The translations under genes and the position numbers were made by a program. The notes under the pieces were generated by a model, which saw nothing but the letters and a program-made list of their open reading frames with translations, was not told where the DNA came from and did no database searches. This document shows, piece after piece, positions 19,920-28,747 of a stretch of DNA of 64,000 bases. How positions within the stretch are numbered: position 1 is the stretch's first letter; each line of letters begins with the position of its first letter. This DNA comes from Serratia sp. UGAL515B_01. Lineage in GTDB: Bacteria; Pseudomonadota; Gammaproteobacteria; Enterobacterales; Enterobacteriaceae. The DNA lies in contig NZ_CP109901.1 of the NCBI RefSeq assembly GCF_033095805.1, positions 1,488,001 through 1,552,000 on the forward strand, given 5' to 3'.

Positions 19920-21608
19920 TTGGAAAAAGTCTGGCTAAAACGTTACCCCGCAGATGTTCCGGCAGAAATTGATGCCGATCACTACTCCTCCTTGATCGAA
20001 GTTTTCGAAAACGCAGCCTTACGCTATGCTGACCAGCCTGCTTTTATCAACATGGGTGAGGTGATGACTTTCCGCAAGCTGGAAGAGTGCAGCCGGGCTT
20101 TTGCCGCTTACCTGCAAAATGAACTTGCCTTGAAGAAGGGGGACCGTGTTGCGTTGATGATGCCAAACCTGTTGCAGTATCCGATAGCTTTGTTCGGTAT
20201 TCTGCGAGCAGGTATGGTGGTGGTTAACGTGAACCCGCTTTATACACCACGAGAGTTAGAGCACCAGCTAATCGACAGCGGCGCCAGTGCGATTGTCATC
20301 GTTTCAAACTTCGCCCATACTTTAGAAAAAGTGGTGTTTAGAACGCAAGTGAAGCACGTCATTCTAACTCGTATGGGCGATCAGCTTTCAGCGGCCAAAG
20401 GGACACTGGTTAACTTTGTTGTGAAGTACATCAAACGACTGGTACCCAAATACCACCTCCCTGATGCCATCTCCTTCCGTAGCGTTATACAACGTGGTCG
20501 TCGTTTGCAATACGTTAAACCCGATGTTATCAACTCGGATCTGGCTTTCCTTCAGTATACGGGGGGGACTACCGGTGTCGCTAAAGGGGCGATGCTGACT
20601 CACCGGAACATGCTGGCCAACCTAGCCCAAGCCAAGGCAGCCTATGCACCTTTACTGCGAGATGGGCAAGAGGTGGTGGTAACGGCTCTGCCTCTTTATC
20701 ACATCTTTGCACTGACGGTAAACTGCTTGCTGTTTATTGAACTGGGAGGACGAAGTTTACTGATCACTAATCCACGAGACATTCCAGGAATGGTGAAAGA
20801 GCTGGCAAAATACCCGTTCACCGCTATGACGGGGGTTAACACTCTATTTAATGCATTATTGAACAACGAAGATTTCCAGAAGCTGGATTTTTCCTCTTTG
20901 CGTTTGTCTGTCGGTGGAGGGATGGCAGTACAGAAAGCTGTCGCCGAAAGGTGGGAAAAGCTCACAGGTAGGCATTTGTTGGAGGGTTATGGCTTGACCG
21001 AGTGTTCGCCACTGGTGTCTGGTAATCCTCATGATTTAAAGCATTACAGTGGCAGCATCGGCCTGCCTGTTCCTTCAACTGACATTCGTCTGATAGGTGA
21101 TGATGGCAAAGATGTGGCGCGGGGGGAGCCGGGTGAACTTTGGGTCAAAGGGCCGCAAGTTATGTTAGGCTATTGGCAACGCCCTGATGCAACAGAGGAA
21201 GTGTTGCAAGAAGGCTGGCTGGCAACTGGTGATGTTGTTACAGTAGATGATGAAGGGTTTATTCGTGTCATTGATCGTAAAAAAGATATGATCTTGGTTT
21301 CTGGATTTAATGTTTACCCGAACGAGATCGAAGACATCGTAAGTCAGCATTCGAAGGTGCTTGAGTGTGCAGCAATCGGTGTTCCAAGTGGGGCTTCGGG
21401 TGAAGCAGTTAAAATTTGTGTTGTGAGGAAAGATACATCGCTTACCAAAGAAGAATTGCTTACCCACTGTCGTAGGCATTTGACGAGCTATAAAGTGCCC
21501 AAAATTATTGAGTTCCGTGACGAACTGCCAAAATCTAACGTCGGGAAAATTTTACGACGGGAACTAAGGGACGAACATAAAGAGACCAAGACAGTAGATG
21601 CTACTTAG
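19920..21608 (+). CDS. fadD: Long-chain fatty acid-CoA ligase FadD
   Basis: Activates imported fatty acids to acyl-CoA at the inner membrane face. I choose the TTG at 19920 ([14 protein letters not shown]): AGGAG lies 8 bases upstream, E. coli fadD also starts with TTG, and the length becomes 562 against 561. An ATG 17 codons upstream gives an unrelated extension. ANL-superfamily motifs are [16 protein letters not shown] (P-loop), the linker/A5 GYGLTECSP, the ATP/AMP motif [34 protein letters not shown], and the C-terminal catalytic Lys in [15 protein letters not shown]. Confidence 0.96.
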   Translation: MEKVWLKRYPADVPAEIDADHYSSLIEVFENAALRYADQPAFINMGEVMTFRKLEECSRAFAAYLQNELALKKGDRVALMMPNLLQYPIALFGILRAGMVVVNVNPLYTPRELEHQLIDSGASAIVIVSNFAHTLEKVVFRTQVKHVILTRMGDQLSAAKGTLVNFVVKYIKRLVPKYHLPDAISFRSVIQRGRRLQYVKPDVINSDLAFLQYTGGTTGVAKGAMLTHRNMLANLAQAKAAYAPLLRDGQEVVVTALPLYHIFALTVNCLLFIELGGRSLLITNPRDIPGMVKELAKYPFTAMTGVNTLFNALLNNEDFQKLDFSSLRLSVGGGMAVQKAVAERWEKLTGRHLLEGYGLTECSPLVSGNPHDLKHYSGSIGLPVPSTDIRLIGDDGKDVARGEPGELWVKGPQVMLGYWQRPDATEEVLQEGWLATGDVVTVDDEGFIRVIDRKKDMILVSGFNVYPNEIEDIVSQHSKVLECAAIGVPSGASGEAVKICVVRKDTSLTKEELLTHCRRHLTSYKVPKIIEFRDELPKSNVGKILRRELRDEHKETKTVDAT

Positions 21609-21633
21609 GTTAGTTGTCCTAACACCTTTTCAG

Positions 21634-21657
21634 CAACGCCGGTGAATGCCGGCGTTG
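21634..21657 (+). terminator. Hairpin between fadD and rnd
   Basis: CAACGCCGG (21634-21642) pairs with CCGGCGTTG (21649-21657); the following tail TTGTGTTTG is only moderately T-rich. Confidence 0.65.
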
Positions 21658-21696
21658 TTGTGTTTGAATTATATAAATGACCGAGAGAATGACGTT

Positions 21697-22818
21697 TTGA
21701 ACTATCAGTTGATCACTACCGATGCTGGATTGCAGCAGGTTTGCACGCAGGCAAGAAACCATCCCCAGGTTGCATTGGACACTGAGTTTGTCCGCACCCG
21801 TACTTACTACCCACAGTTAGGCTTGATCCAGCTATATGATGGTGAGCAACTCTCTCTGATTGATCCGTTACCGATTAAACAATGGCAACCCTTTATCGAT
21901 TTACTGGTTGATACTGAAGTGGTGAAGTTTCTACATGCAGGCAGTGAAGATCTGGAAGTTTTCCTTAATGCATTCAAAATATTACCGAAACCGATGATAG
22001 ACACTCAAATTTTAGCTGCATTCAACGGTCATACACTGTCCTGTGGCTTTGCCAAACTGGTGGCAGAGTACATGAACGTCGATCTGGATAAGAGTGAATC
22101 ACGTACTGATTGGTTAGCTCGGCCACTGACCGAACGGCAGTGTATTTATGCCGCTGCAGATGTGTTTTACCTATTACCAATAGCAAAAAAATTGGTACAG
22201 GAAACTGAAGATGCCGGTTGCACCAAAGCTGCAGAAGATGAATGTCTGTTGCTATGTCAGCGTCGTAGCGAAATCTTGGCCCCCGAACTTGCCTACCGTG
22301 AAATCAATAATGCTTGGCAATTACGTCCGCGCCAACTGGCCTGCTTACAGAAATTGGCAGAGTGGCGTTTGCAACAGGCTCGTGAACGCGATCTGGCGGT
22401 AAATTTTGTTGTGCGTGAAGAGAACCTGTGGGCAGTCGCTCGTTATATGCCGACTTCGCTCGGCGAGCTTGATTCGCTGGGGCTGAGTGGTTCAGAGATA
22501 CGCTATCATGGTAAAACTTTGATTACGCTTGTGGCTGAAACCCATGAACTTGATGAATCTGCTTTACCTGAATCGCTTATCAACCTGATCGATCAGCCCG
22601 GTTATAAGCAGGTATTCAAGGAAATTAAAGCAGCCATTACCCTTGTGAGTGAACAACATGGTTTAAGTAGTGAACTGTTGGCATCGCGTCGACAGATTAA
22701 TCAGTTGTTAAAGTGGCACTGGAAATTGAGGGAGGATGAGTCTCTGCCAGAACTTATCAACGGCTGGCGGGGAGAGTTATTAGCGCAATCCTTGCTTGCT
22801 ATCTTGAAGCAGTATTAA
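21697..22818 (+). CDS. rnd: Ribonuclease D
   Basis: 3'-5' exoribonuclease that trims tRNA precursors. The start is the TTG at 21697 (NYQLITTDAGLQQV); E. coli rnd also uses a UUG start, which limits its expression. Length is 373 residues against 375. The DEDD exonuclease residues are in LDTEFVRTRTYYPQLGL, HAGSEDLEVF, DKSESRTDWLARPL and YAAADVFYLLP. Two HRDC domains follow (about 210-290 and 295-373). An in-frame ATG at 21646 lies inside the fadD terminator hairpin and is unlikely to be used. Confidence 0.95.
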   Translation: MNYQLITTDAGLQQVCTQARNHPQVALDTEFVRTRTYYPQLGLIQLYDGEQLSLIDPLPIKQWQPFIDLLVDTEVVKFLHAGSEDLEVFLNAFKILPKPMIDTQILAAFNGHTLSCGFAKLVAEYMNVDLDKSESRTDWLARPLTERQCIYAAADVFYLLPIAKKLVQETEDAGCTKAAEDECLLLCQRRSEILAPELAYREINNAWQLRPRQLACLQKLAEWRLQQARERDLAVNFVVREENLWAVARYMPTSLGELDSLGLSGSEIRYHGKTLITLVAETHELDESALPESLINLIDQPGYKQVFKEIKAAITLVSEQHGLSSELLASRRQINQLLKWHWKLREDESLPELINGWRGELLAQSLLAILKQY

Positions 22819-23000
22819 CCCATGCCATAAACGGGACGACCTGAGCAAACTGTTTCTATTTTTAGCTAGAAACTAGTCCAGAAATTGTAAATGTAAGAAA
22901 TTACATCAAAGGAAAGGGGGCACAACATTAGTTATGATCTTTAGATAGCTATTCGTTTTATTGCCTTCTGCTAATCACTTGAATAACTCTGTCACCCGGT

Positions 23001-23035
23001 AAGTAACCCCTGTATGAAATATACAGGGGTTACTT
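23001..23035. terminator. Perfect 15-bp hairpin downstream of minE
   Basis: AAGTAACCCCTGTAT (23001-23015) is the exact reverse complement of ATACAGGGGTTACTT (23021-23035) over a 5-base loop. It sits 13 bases beyond the minE stop and after rnd. There is no T-run on either strand, so it may block RNA decay or act as a factor-assisted terminator rather than a classical one. Confidence 0.5.
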
Positions 23036-23047
23036 AAGATGCCGTGA

Positions 23048-23317
23048 TCATTTATCAGTTTCTTCAGATTCCGGTAGGGTCACGTTAAGTTCAAGAACTG
23101 AAATATCATCCTCTTTTTGCTCAAACTGCACGTGTAGCATTTCGGGGTCTATCTGAATGTATTTACAAATTACAGCCAGAATGTCACGTTTTAAATCAGG
23201 TAGATAATGAGGCTCATTATCCCGACGACGGCGTTCGGCAACGATAATTTGTAGCCGTTCTTTAGCAACACTCGCGGTTGGTTTTTTGCGGGACAGAAAG
23301 AAGTCTAACAAGGCCAT
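23048..23317 (-). CDS. minE: Cell division topological specificity factor MinE
   Basis: An 89-residue protein that displaces MinCD from midcell by stimulating MinD ATPase, producing pole-to-pole oscillation. The N-terminal membrane/anti-MinCD region is [22 protein letters not shown]. The dimeric topological domain contains [23 protein letters not shown]. It starts 3 bases after minD ends, so the two are coupled. The minCDE order is standard for enterobacteria. Confidence 0.97.
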   Translation of the reverse strand: MALLDFFLSRKKPTASVAKERLQIIVAERRRRDNEPHYLPDLKRDILAVICKYIQIDPEMLHVQFEQKEDDISVLELNVTLPESEETDK

Positions 23318-23320
23318 GGT

Positions 23321-24133
23321 TTATCCCCCAAAAAGGCGTTTCAGGAGGCCCTTTTTCTCTTCTTCGATGAAGCGGAAAGGGCGTTCTTCACCTAACAGGC
23401 GGTGAACAGTATCGTCATAGGCCTTACCGGCATCAGACTCAGTGTCTAGAATAACAGGTTCGCCTTGGTTAGAGGCTCGCAATACCGATTGATCTTCAGG
23501 GATGACGCCAACCAGTGGAATACGAAGGATTTCCAGAACGTCTTCCATACTCAGCATATCACCACGGCTAACGCGGCCGGGATTATAACGGGTCAGCAGC
23601 AGGTGCTCCTTGATAGGAGACTCGCCTTTTTCAGCACGACGTGACTTTGAAGCCAGAATACCTAGAATACGATCGGAGTCTCGGACTGAGGACACCTCAG
23701 GGTTAGTGGTAATGATCGCCTCATCAGCAAAGTACAATGCCATTAGTGCGCCAGTTTCAATACCAGCAGGAGAATCACAGATCACAAACTCGAATTCCAT
23801 TTCATCCAGATCGTTGAGGATTTTTTCAACGCCTTCGCGGGTTAGCGCATCTTTATCACGCGTTTGTGACGCGGGCAGGATGTAGAGGTTTTCGGTACGC
23901 TTATCTTTTATCAAAGCTTGATTCAAGGTGGAATCACCCTGAATAACGTTGACAAAATCATAGACTACGCGGCGCTCGCAACCCATTATGAGATCAAGGT
24001 TACGCAGGCCGATATCAAAGTCGATCACTACGGTTTTTTTACCTTTTTGGGCTAGACCGGTAGCAATGGCTGCGCTTGATGTGGTCTTGCCAACGCCTCC
24101 TTTACCCGATGTAACAACAATAATGCGTGCCAT
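23321..24133 (-). CDS. minD: Septum-site determining ATPase MinD
   Basis: Membrane-binding ParA-type ATPase, 270 residues. It has the deviant Walker A GKGGVGKTTSSAAI, Walker A' around VVIDFDIGLRNLD, Walker B FVICDSPAGIE, and the C-terminal amphipathic membrane-targeting helix (EEEKKGLLKRLFGG). It recruits MinC to the poles and is reset by MinE. It lies between minC and minE in one operon. Confidence 0.98.
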   Translation of the reverse strand: MARIIVVTSGKGGVGKTTSSAAIATGLAQKGKKTVVIDFDIGLRNLDLIMGCERRVVYDFVNVIQGDSTLNQALIKDKRTENLYILPASQTRDKDALTREGVEKILNDLDEMEFEFVICDSPAGIETGALMALYFADEAIITTNPEVSSVRDSDRILGILASKSRRAEKGESPIKEHLLLTRYNPGRVSRGDMLSMEDVLEILRIPLVGVIPEDQSVLRASNQGEPVILDTESDAGKAYDDTVHRLLGEERPFRFIEEEKKGLLKRLFGG

Positions 24134-24158
24134 GAAATGTATTCCTTGTCAAAAGGGC

Positions 24159-24845
24159 TTAATTTAAAGGTTGTATGGTTAATACATTATCTGACAGGCT
24201 AAGTCGCGCCGCCTGCCCGAAAAAGTCTGACGGGATTTGGTCGCTGAGCCAGTACTGCCCAGCGATAGAGACGAGTTCAGCCCCTAGGTGTGTACAAAAA
24301 ATATGACACCCGGTATCCCCAGAGGCACCAGCCAATGCTCTACCACGCAGAGTGCCATAAATATGAATATTGCCATCGGCGATTAACTCAGCACCTGCGC
24401 TAACGCTACTGGTGACAATAAGATCGCAGTTGCGGGCGTAAATTTGTTGTCCAGAACGGACGGGGGAACTAATGATGCGTGTTTTCGCTGGGGAATTATC
24501 TATGATTGGCTCTGGTTCTTGAGCGGCCATTTTCCGGCCTTTGCCCTCATTAAGGAATGGTAGACCGGCACTCGCGATAGCACGTTTTTGGTTTTCGTCT
24601 TTACAGCCACTGACACCGACAACACGTAACCCTGCTGCAGTGACAGCCTGTTGCAGCTCTTTCCAGTTCACATCACTATCCAATGCTGTAACATTGATTA
24701 CAACAGGGGCATTCTTAAGAAAAGCAGGAGCTTGTTCAACTTTCTCCTGAAGTGCCTTAAGTATTACTTCGGGTTTTGGACTATATAAATGAACAACAGA
24801 TAGGGTAAAACTGCTGCCTTTTAGCTCGATTGGCGATTGTGACAT
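24159..24845 (-). CDS. minC: Septum-site inhibitor MinC
   Basis: FtsZ polymerisation inhibitor, 228 residues. It has an N-terminal FtsZ-antagonist domain (about 1-105), a linker with [17 protein letters not shown], and a C-terminal beta-helix that binds MinD and the septum ([43 protein letters not shown]). It is the first gene of minCDE, with ycgL starting divergently about 135 bp away. Confidence 0.97.
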   Translation of the reverse strand: MSQSPIELKGSSFTLSVVHLYSPKPEVILKALQEKVEQAPAFLKNAPVVINVTALDSDVNWKELQQAVTAAGLRVVGVSGCKDENQKRAIASAGLPFLNEGKGRKMAAQEPEPIIDNSPAKTRIISSPVRSGQQIYARNCDLIVTSSVSAGAELIADGNIHIYGTLRGRALAGASGDTGCHIFCTHLGAELVSIAGQYWLSDQIPSDFFGQAARLSLSDNVLTIQPLN

Positions 24846-24980
24846 CTATCCTGACCCAGTCTCAGCAACTTTAAATCCCCGAAATATCTCCCGGGGCGCG
24901 ATATTCCGAAGCACTATAGGCATGTTATAGTCAGAGTTATATCCAGGCAAGACCAGCCTTAAGTAAATAGAGTTAAAAAA

Positions 24981-25253
24981 ATGCGTTGTGTGATCTATAG
25001 AAGTTCAAAACGTGATCAAACTTATCTTTATGTTGAAAAAAAAGACGATTTTTCACGTGTGCCTGAAGATCTAATGAAAAGCTTTGGTACGCCGCAGTTT
25101 GCCATGATGCTTTCACTTGATGGACGCCAGAAGTTGGCCTCTGCGGATATTGATAAAGTGAAAGAGGCATTGAAACAGGACGGTTTTTACCTTCAGTTTC
25201 CTCCGCCTGTGGAAAACTTATTAAACCTGCATCTTGGAGGAGAAAGGCTATAA
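24981..25253 (+). CDS. ycgL: YcgL-domain protein
   Basis: A 90-residue protein containing the whole YcgL domain ([36 protein letters not shown]). The domain fold is known from E. coli but its function is not established. It is divergent from minC and followed by ycgM, as in E. coli (ycgL-ycgM-ycgN). Confidence 0.93.
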   Translation: MRCVIYRSSKRDQTYLYVEKKDDFSRVPEDLMKSFGTPQFAMMLSLDGRQKLASADIDKVKEALKQDGFYLQFPPPVENLLNLHLGGERL

Positions 25254-25403
25254 GTTCTGCTTTTTTGAATGTTCTATGGTGAGTAAGGCATTTGAAGGTA
25301 TCGCAATCAATAATAGGGACGATATCTTCAATTTCCCGAAATGACATCTTTTTGCATTACGGCTTGGTCTACCAAGCGTCTAAACTATGGTGAGAGGGGC
25401 GTT

Positions 25404-26060
25404 ATGTATCAACATAGAGATTGGCAAGGTGCGTTGCTTGATTTCCCAGTGAGTAAAGTCGTTTGTGTTGGCAGTAACTACGCTGACCATATTAAAGAGA
25501 TGGGAAGTCTAGTGTCACCCGAACCGGTGTTATTCATCAAACCTGAAACTGCGCTGTGTGATATCCGTCAGCCAGTAGCAATCCCAAAAAATTTGGGAGC
25601 GGTCCATCATGAAGTTGAGCTTGCTGTTCTTATTGGTACTTCATTAAAACAGGCAAACGAAGATCGTGTTTCCCGAGCTATTGCGGGTTATGGTGTTGCT
25701 CTGGACTTAACCTTGCGTGAATTGCAAGCTGGTTTCAAAAAAGCTGGGCAACCTTGGGAGAAAGCCAAAGGATTCGACGGTTCTTGCCCAATCTCCGGCT
25801 TTATTCCTGTTTCTGAGTTTGGTGACCCACAAAATGCCGAGCTATCTTTGATGGTAAATGATGAACTACGCCAGCAAGGTAACACGCGAGATATGATCGC
25901 TCCGATTTTACCGTTAATTGCCTATATGAGCCGCTTTTTCACGCTACGTGCTGGTGACATCATCCTGACGGGGACACCCCAGGGAGTGGGCCCGATGGTT
26001 TCTGGCGATATGTTGAAAATCTCTCTTAATGATAAATCACTCAGTACCCGCGTAATTTAG
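25404..26060 (+). CDS. ycgM: Fumarylacetoacetate hydrolase-family protein YcgM
   Basis: A 218-residue FAH-family enzyme. Relatives of this branch (FAHD1 type) act as acylpyruvase or on oxaloacetate; which reaction this protein favours cannot be read from sequence. The start MYQHRDWQGALLDFPVSK at 25404, behind GAGAGGGG, matches E. coli. Family metal-site residues occur in VHHEVELAVLIG and the E/D region around DLTLRELQ. The C-terminal ILTGTPQGVGPM is typical. Its TAG stop is one base before the MITE-like repeat at 26062. ycgN, normally the next gene, lies 11 kb away. Confidence 0.93.
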   Translation: MYQHRDWQGALLDFPVSKVVCVGSNYADHIKEMGSLVSPEPVLFIKPETALCDIRQPVAIPKNLGAVHHEVELAVLIGTSLKQANEDRVSRAIAGYGVALDLTLRELQAGFKKAGQPWEKAKGFDGSCPISGFIPVSEFGDPQNAELSLMVNDELRQQGNTRDMIAPILPLIAYMSRFFTLRAGDIILTGTPQGVGPMVSGDMLKISLNDKSLSTRVI

Positions 26061-26061
26061 C

Positions 26062-26325
26062 CTAGGCTGTGTCCCTTAACTGCACGCGAGCGCTGCTGGC
26101 GGTCATTTGCTCGCAGAGCAAGGCGTGAGCCGCGAGGTTGGGGGGGCCCAATAAGCGGCGAACAACGCAGCAATGCACGCCAATGGCGTCAGCCCGTAGG
26201 GCAGCGCCCCAAAAGCCCATTCTCTGTGTTGTCGGGCTTGAACAGAGGGCTACTCTGCCCTTCTCCCTCCGCCATTGATAATGGGTCTGCGACGGCACCA
26301 CGAACAGTTAAGTGACACAGCCTAG
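26062..26325. repeat. MITE-like dispersed repeat, copy 2 (best preserved)
   Basis: A 264-base element with 21-base terminal inverted repeats, CTAGGCTGTGTCCCTTAACTG (26062-26082) and CAGTTAAGTGACACAGCCTAG (26305-26325), differing at one position. The interior has no credible gene. Diverged copies lie at 3352-3598 and 37725-37890. TIRs plus the lack of a transposase suggest a non-autonomous element; a clean target duplication is not obvious. It starts next to the ycgM stop codon. Confidence 0.85.
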
Positions 26326-26389
26326 TTGCCGTTGTTTAATTTAACATTGTTAATGCTTATGTTCCCTATCTATATGCCGTGGGGGTAGC

Positions 26390-26791
26390 CTGCAAATTCA
26401 ACGGATTTGCGAAGTGGATGAGATAGGGTTATTTATTGGCAACAAGAAATGACAGTGCTGGCTGTGGTACGCATGGGAGCCGCGTTTGAAGCGGATTATC
26501 GCTCATGTTTTTGGTTCTCGAAGCAGGAAAAACCCCATATAACTTATTGAAACTGCTATTTAATTTTAATATGGCCTTTTGGTGCACTGATGGCTACGGG
26601 TTTTACAACGACGTACGTCCACTAGCAAAGCATCTTGTTGGAAAACTGTATACACAGCGTATTGAGTGAAAATACTGACGTTGCGTAGCCGACTGAAACG
26701 CCTCAATCGTAAGACGCTGGGGTATTCAACATCCCCCGAAATGCACGACAGGATCCTCGGCACTTTCATTGAACGCGAGTATTACGCTTGA
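26390..26791 (+). pseudogene. IS1-family transposase (InsB-type) remnant
   Basis: Translation in shifting frames gives IS1 InsB landmarks in the right order: ICEVDEIGLFIGNKK, WLWYA, RIIAHVFGSR, LLKLLFNFN, CTDGYGFYND, HLVGKLYTQRIE, LKRLNRKTLGYSTSPEMHDRILGTFIERE, then a TGA stop at 26789-26791. There is an in-frame TGA after GNKK and at least two frameshifts (near 26540 and 26668), so the element is dead. The N-terminal InsA part and the inverted repeats are not recognisable. Confidence 0.8.
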
Positions 26792-26863
26792 TGCGGTATC
26801 AACTTATTGAATATATGACCTGGATATTTAAAGTTAATATCTTGTGTCTTAGTAACTTTCATT

Positions 26864-26990
26864 TATACCCTTCATTCTTCAAGTTGCATGGGTGTTGGCT
26901 TCGTCCGTTCGCACCCGTCACATAGTGAGCTATGCTCCTGGCGACTCTCAGATTTGCCGCCTACATATAACTCGAATTATTTTGGGTATA
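26864..26990 (-). repeat. 127-bp dispersed repeat, upstream of fimbrial operon
   Basis: It begins TATACCCTTCATTCTTCAAG and ends AATTATTTTGGGTATA. It is the reverse complement, with substitutions, of 34196-34324 (which starts TATATGCTCAAAATAATTCG and ends with CTTGAAGTATGACGAGTATA). The ends are inverted (TATACCC/GGGTATA), so the unit can fold on itself. Similar short palindromic repeats are scattered in Serratia, Yersinia and Photorhabdus-type genomes, by recollection. Confidence 0.75.
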
Positions 26991-27502
26991 TACGTTTGAC
27001 TTATTGATTATTTTTAAAATGAGATGTTCAAAGGATTTACGGTATCAATGATTGCTGACAGTGCTACAAAACCGCATGTTCGATTGTTCAATATAACTTA
27101 ACATGGTCATTTAATCGTCTGTTTTTCTCTCTTTAAAATATTTCCAACTGCGTTTTCAATTCATGTTGATGAATTAAATAAATTTTATTGGCTATTGATT
27201 CTAGTTTTAGTCTTTAATTAAATATTACAAATTTAATAAATGAGAATAATCCTAGGTTTTTCGGTTTTAAATTTTTATTTTTTCTTCATACGTTAATGTT
27301 GGTTTCCTTAGTTAATCTGCGTTTGTATTATTCTCGCATCCTGTGGGGTTAACGACTTGAATTCTCTACGGGTTGTTAAAATGAGGTTTTGCTGCTTTTC
27401 TGCTTTTATTAAGAGAGGTAAACCCTTTTTAAATTCAATAATCTTCTTTAATGATTAGAGAAGTGGAAGAACTTTTTAAATTTTGAATCATAGGGACTAA
27501 AT
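26991..27502. other. AT-rich leader of the fimbrial operon
   Basis: About 510 bases of very AT-rich sequence with no gene, ending at the ribosome site of the major pilin (AGGGA before 27503). It must contain the fimbrial promoter. I searched by eye for paired inverted repeats that would mark an invertible switch and saw none that were convincing. No FimB/MrpI-type recombinase gene is nearby. Confidence 0.55.
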
Positions 27503-28048
27503 ATGAAGATGAATAAGCTGATGTTAGCAGTGATTATGGCTATGGGAGTGGTATCGATTGGCGCTAACGCAGCCGATGGCGGCGTGGGTAAAATTATTTT
27601 TCATGGCAATATTCTTGATGCGCCATGTTCTATAGCTCCAGGTGCCAACGGTAGTGAGCAGAATGTAGAGCTGGGTCAGGTAGCGAGTAGTCAACTATCA
27701 AATCAAGGTACCTCATCGCCAAAAAACTTTGAAATTCAATTGGTTAATTGTGAGGTTGGTGCGTTGGGCAAAACTGTATCAATCACCTTTGGTGGTTCAA
27801 CTGCGGGTAATACTGGCGCTGATGCTAACCTGCTGGGTATTACAGGTACAGCTAAAGGTGCTGGCGTAGCAGTTACAGATGGTAGTAGCAATCAAATTGT
27901 TCTTGGAAAGAAAACTGCTCTGCGTAAGTTAATTGACGGCGATAATACCTTGAATTTCTCTGCTTACTTACAAGGGTTGGCAGCTTCTTCGGCTGTTGTT
28001 CCTGGAGAATATTCTAGTGTGGCAGACTTTACTATCGATTATGAATAA
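27503..28048 (+). CDS. Major fimbrial subunit (MrpA/PapA type)
   Basis: A 181-residue pilin with a signal peptide cut after GANA (about residue 23). The pilin fold is marked by the GxIxFxGxIxDAPCSI motif, a second Cys in LVNCEVGALG (disulfide), and a C-terminal beta-zipper ending ADFTIDYE with the penultimate Tyr. A donor-strand N-terminal segment (ADGGVGKIIFHGNILD) is present. As the first gene, with the best ribosome site and low-complexity loops (Gly/Ser/Thr/Ala), it is the probable shaft subunit of a pi-type chaperone-usher fimbria. Gly/Ser/Thr-rich loops could also accept O-glycans, a speculation linked to the ligase at 34549. Confidence 0.9.
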   Translation: MKMNKLMLAVIMAMGVVSIGANAADGGVGKIIFHGNILDAPCSIAPGANGSEQNVELGQVASSQLSNQGTSSPKNFEIQLVNCEVGALGKTVSITFGGSTAGNTGADANLLGITGTAKGAGVAVTDGSSNQIVLGKKTALRKLIDGDNTLNFSAYLQGLAASSAVVPGEYSSVADFTIDYE

Positions 28049-28130
28049 TCGATAAAGGCTGAAGGGTATGCGGTATTTTCCGCATACCTACTTTTATTAC
28101 GTCTGTTTGTTTACATGTAAAGGATGACAA

Positions 28131-28664
28131 ATGAGACGGTTTATTGTGCTATCGATTATTTTTCTCTCTTATACATTAACCATTACGGAGGTAGAGGGTA
28201 AGGTATTTGGAGAAGGCAGGGTTCATATGAGTGGGGACATTATTGCCTCTGCTTGTGCTATAGAGGCTGGCAGCGCTTTTCAGTCAGTCAATCTGGGTGC
28301 TATACCCATTAAAAATATTGAAAAAGAGGGATACAGCTCTGAGGTGGAGTTCAATATTCGCCTGACGAACTGTGAATTGACTCCAAGCTATCAGAGAGGT
28401 TTTCAGGGGGTCAGAGTTACCTTTGATGGAGTACGCTCAGATGATGGGATGTCCATTGTTACTCAAGGAGATGCTCAAGGCGTGGGATTAGTAATTAAAG
28501 ATGCGCTAGGTAAAGATGTTATTCCTGGTGTCGCTCAATCAGAAATTGGCCTTTCTCCTGGGGATATGGTTTTGAAGTACTCACTGCACCTCAGCAAGAT
28601 TAGACATCAAATTAAGACAGGTACTTTCCAAGCGAATGTCCGTTTTATGCTGGAGTATCTTTAG
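28131..28664 (+). CDS. Minor fimbrial subunit (PapH/MrpB-like)
   Basis: A 177-residue pilin-fold protein with a signal peptide (FIVLSIIFLSYTLTITEVEG) and paired Cys (ASACAIEAG, LTNCELT). It ends in RFMLEYL with the usual beta-zipper. Its place immediately after the major subunit and before the usher is that of PapH/MrpB, which terminates growth and anchors the fibre. That role is inferred from position. AAGGA lies before the ATG. Confidence 0.8.
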   Translation: MRRFIVLSIIFLSYTLTITEVEGKVFGEGRVHMSGDIIASACAIEAGSAFQSVNLGAIPIKNIEKEGYSSEVEFNIRLTNCELTPSYQRGFQGVRVTFDGVRSDDGMSIVTQGDAQGVGLVIKDALGKDVIPGVAQSEIGLSPGDMVLKYSLHLSKIRHQIKTGTFQANVRFMLEYL

Positions 28665-28747
28665 ACGTAGTTCGTTTCATACGTAATGTTAATTAATGGA
28701 ATAGATCCGAGTATAGGCGAAATTAAGGGTGTAGTGGATAAAATCGT

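Noticed and set aside
22892..22905. TGTAAGAAATTACA palindrome in the rnd-minE gap as a HexR site
   Set aside because: The spacer is 4 rather than 5 bases and the site lies downstream of both convergent genes, where a repressor would have no clear target.
26991..27502. Invertible promoter switch for the fimbriae
   Set aside because: No paired inverted repeats of fim or mrp type were found by eye, and no tyrosine recombinase gene is in the block.
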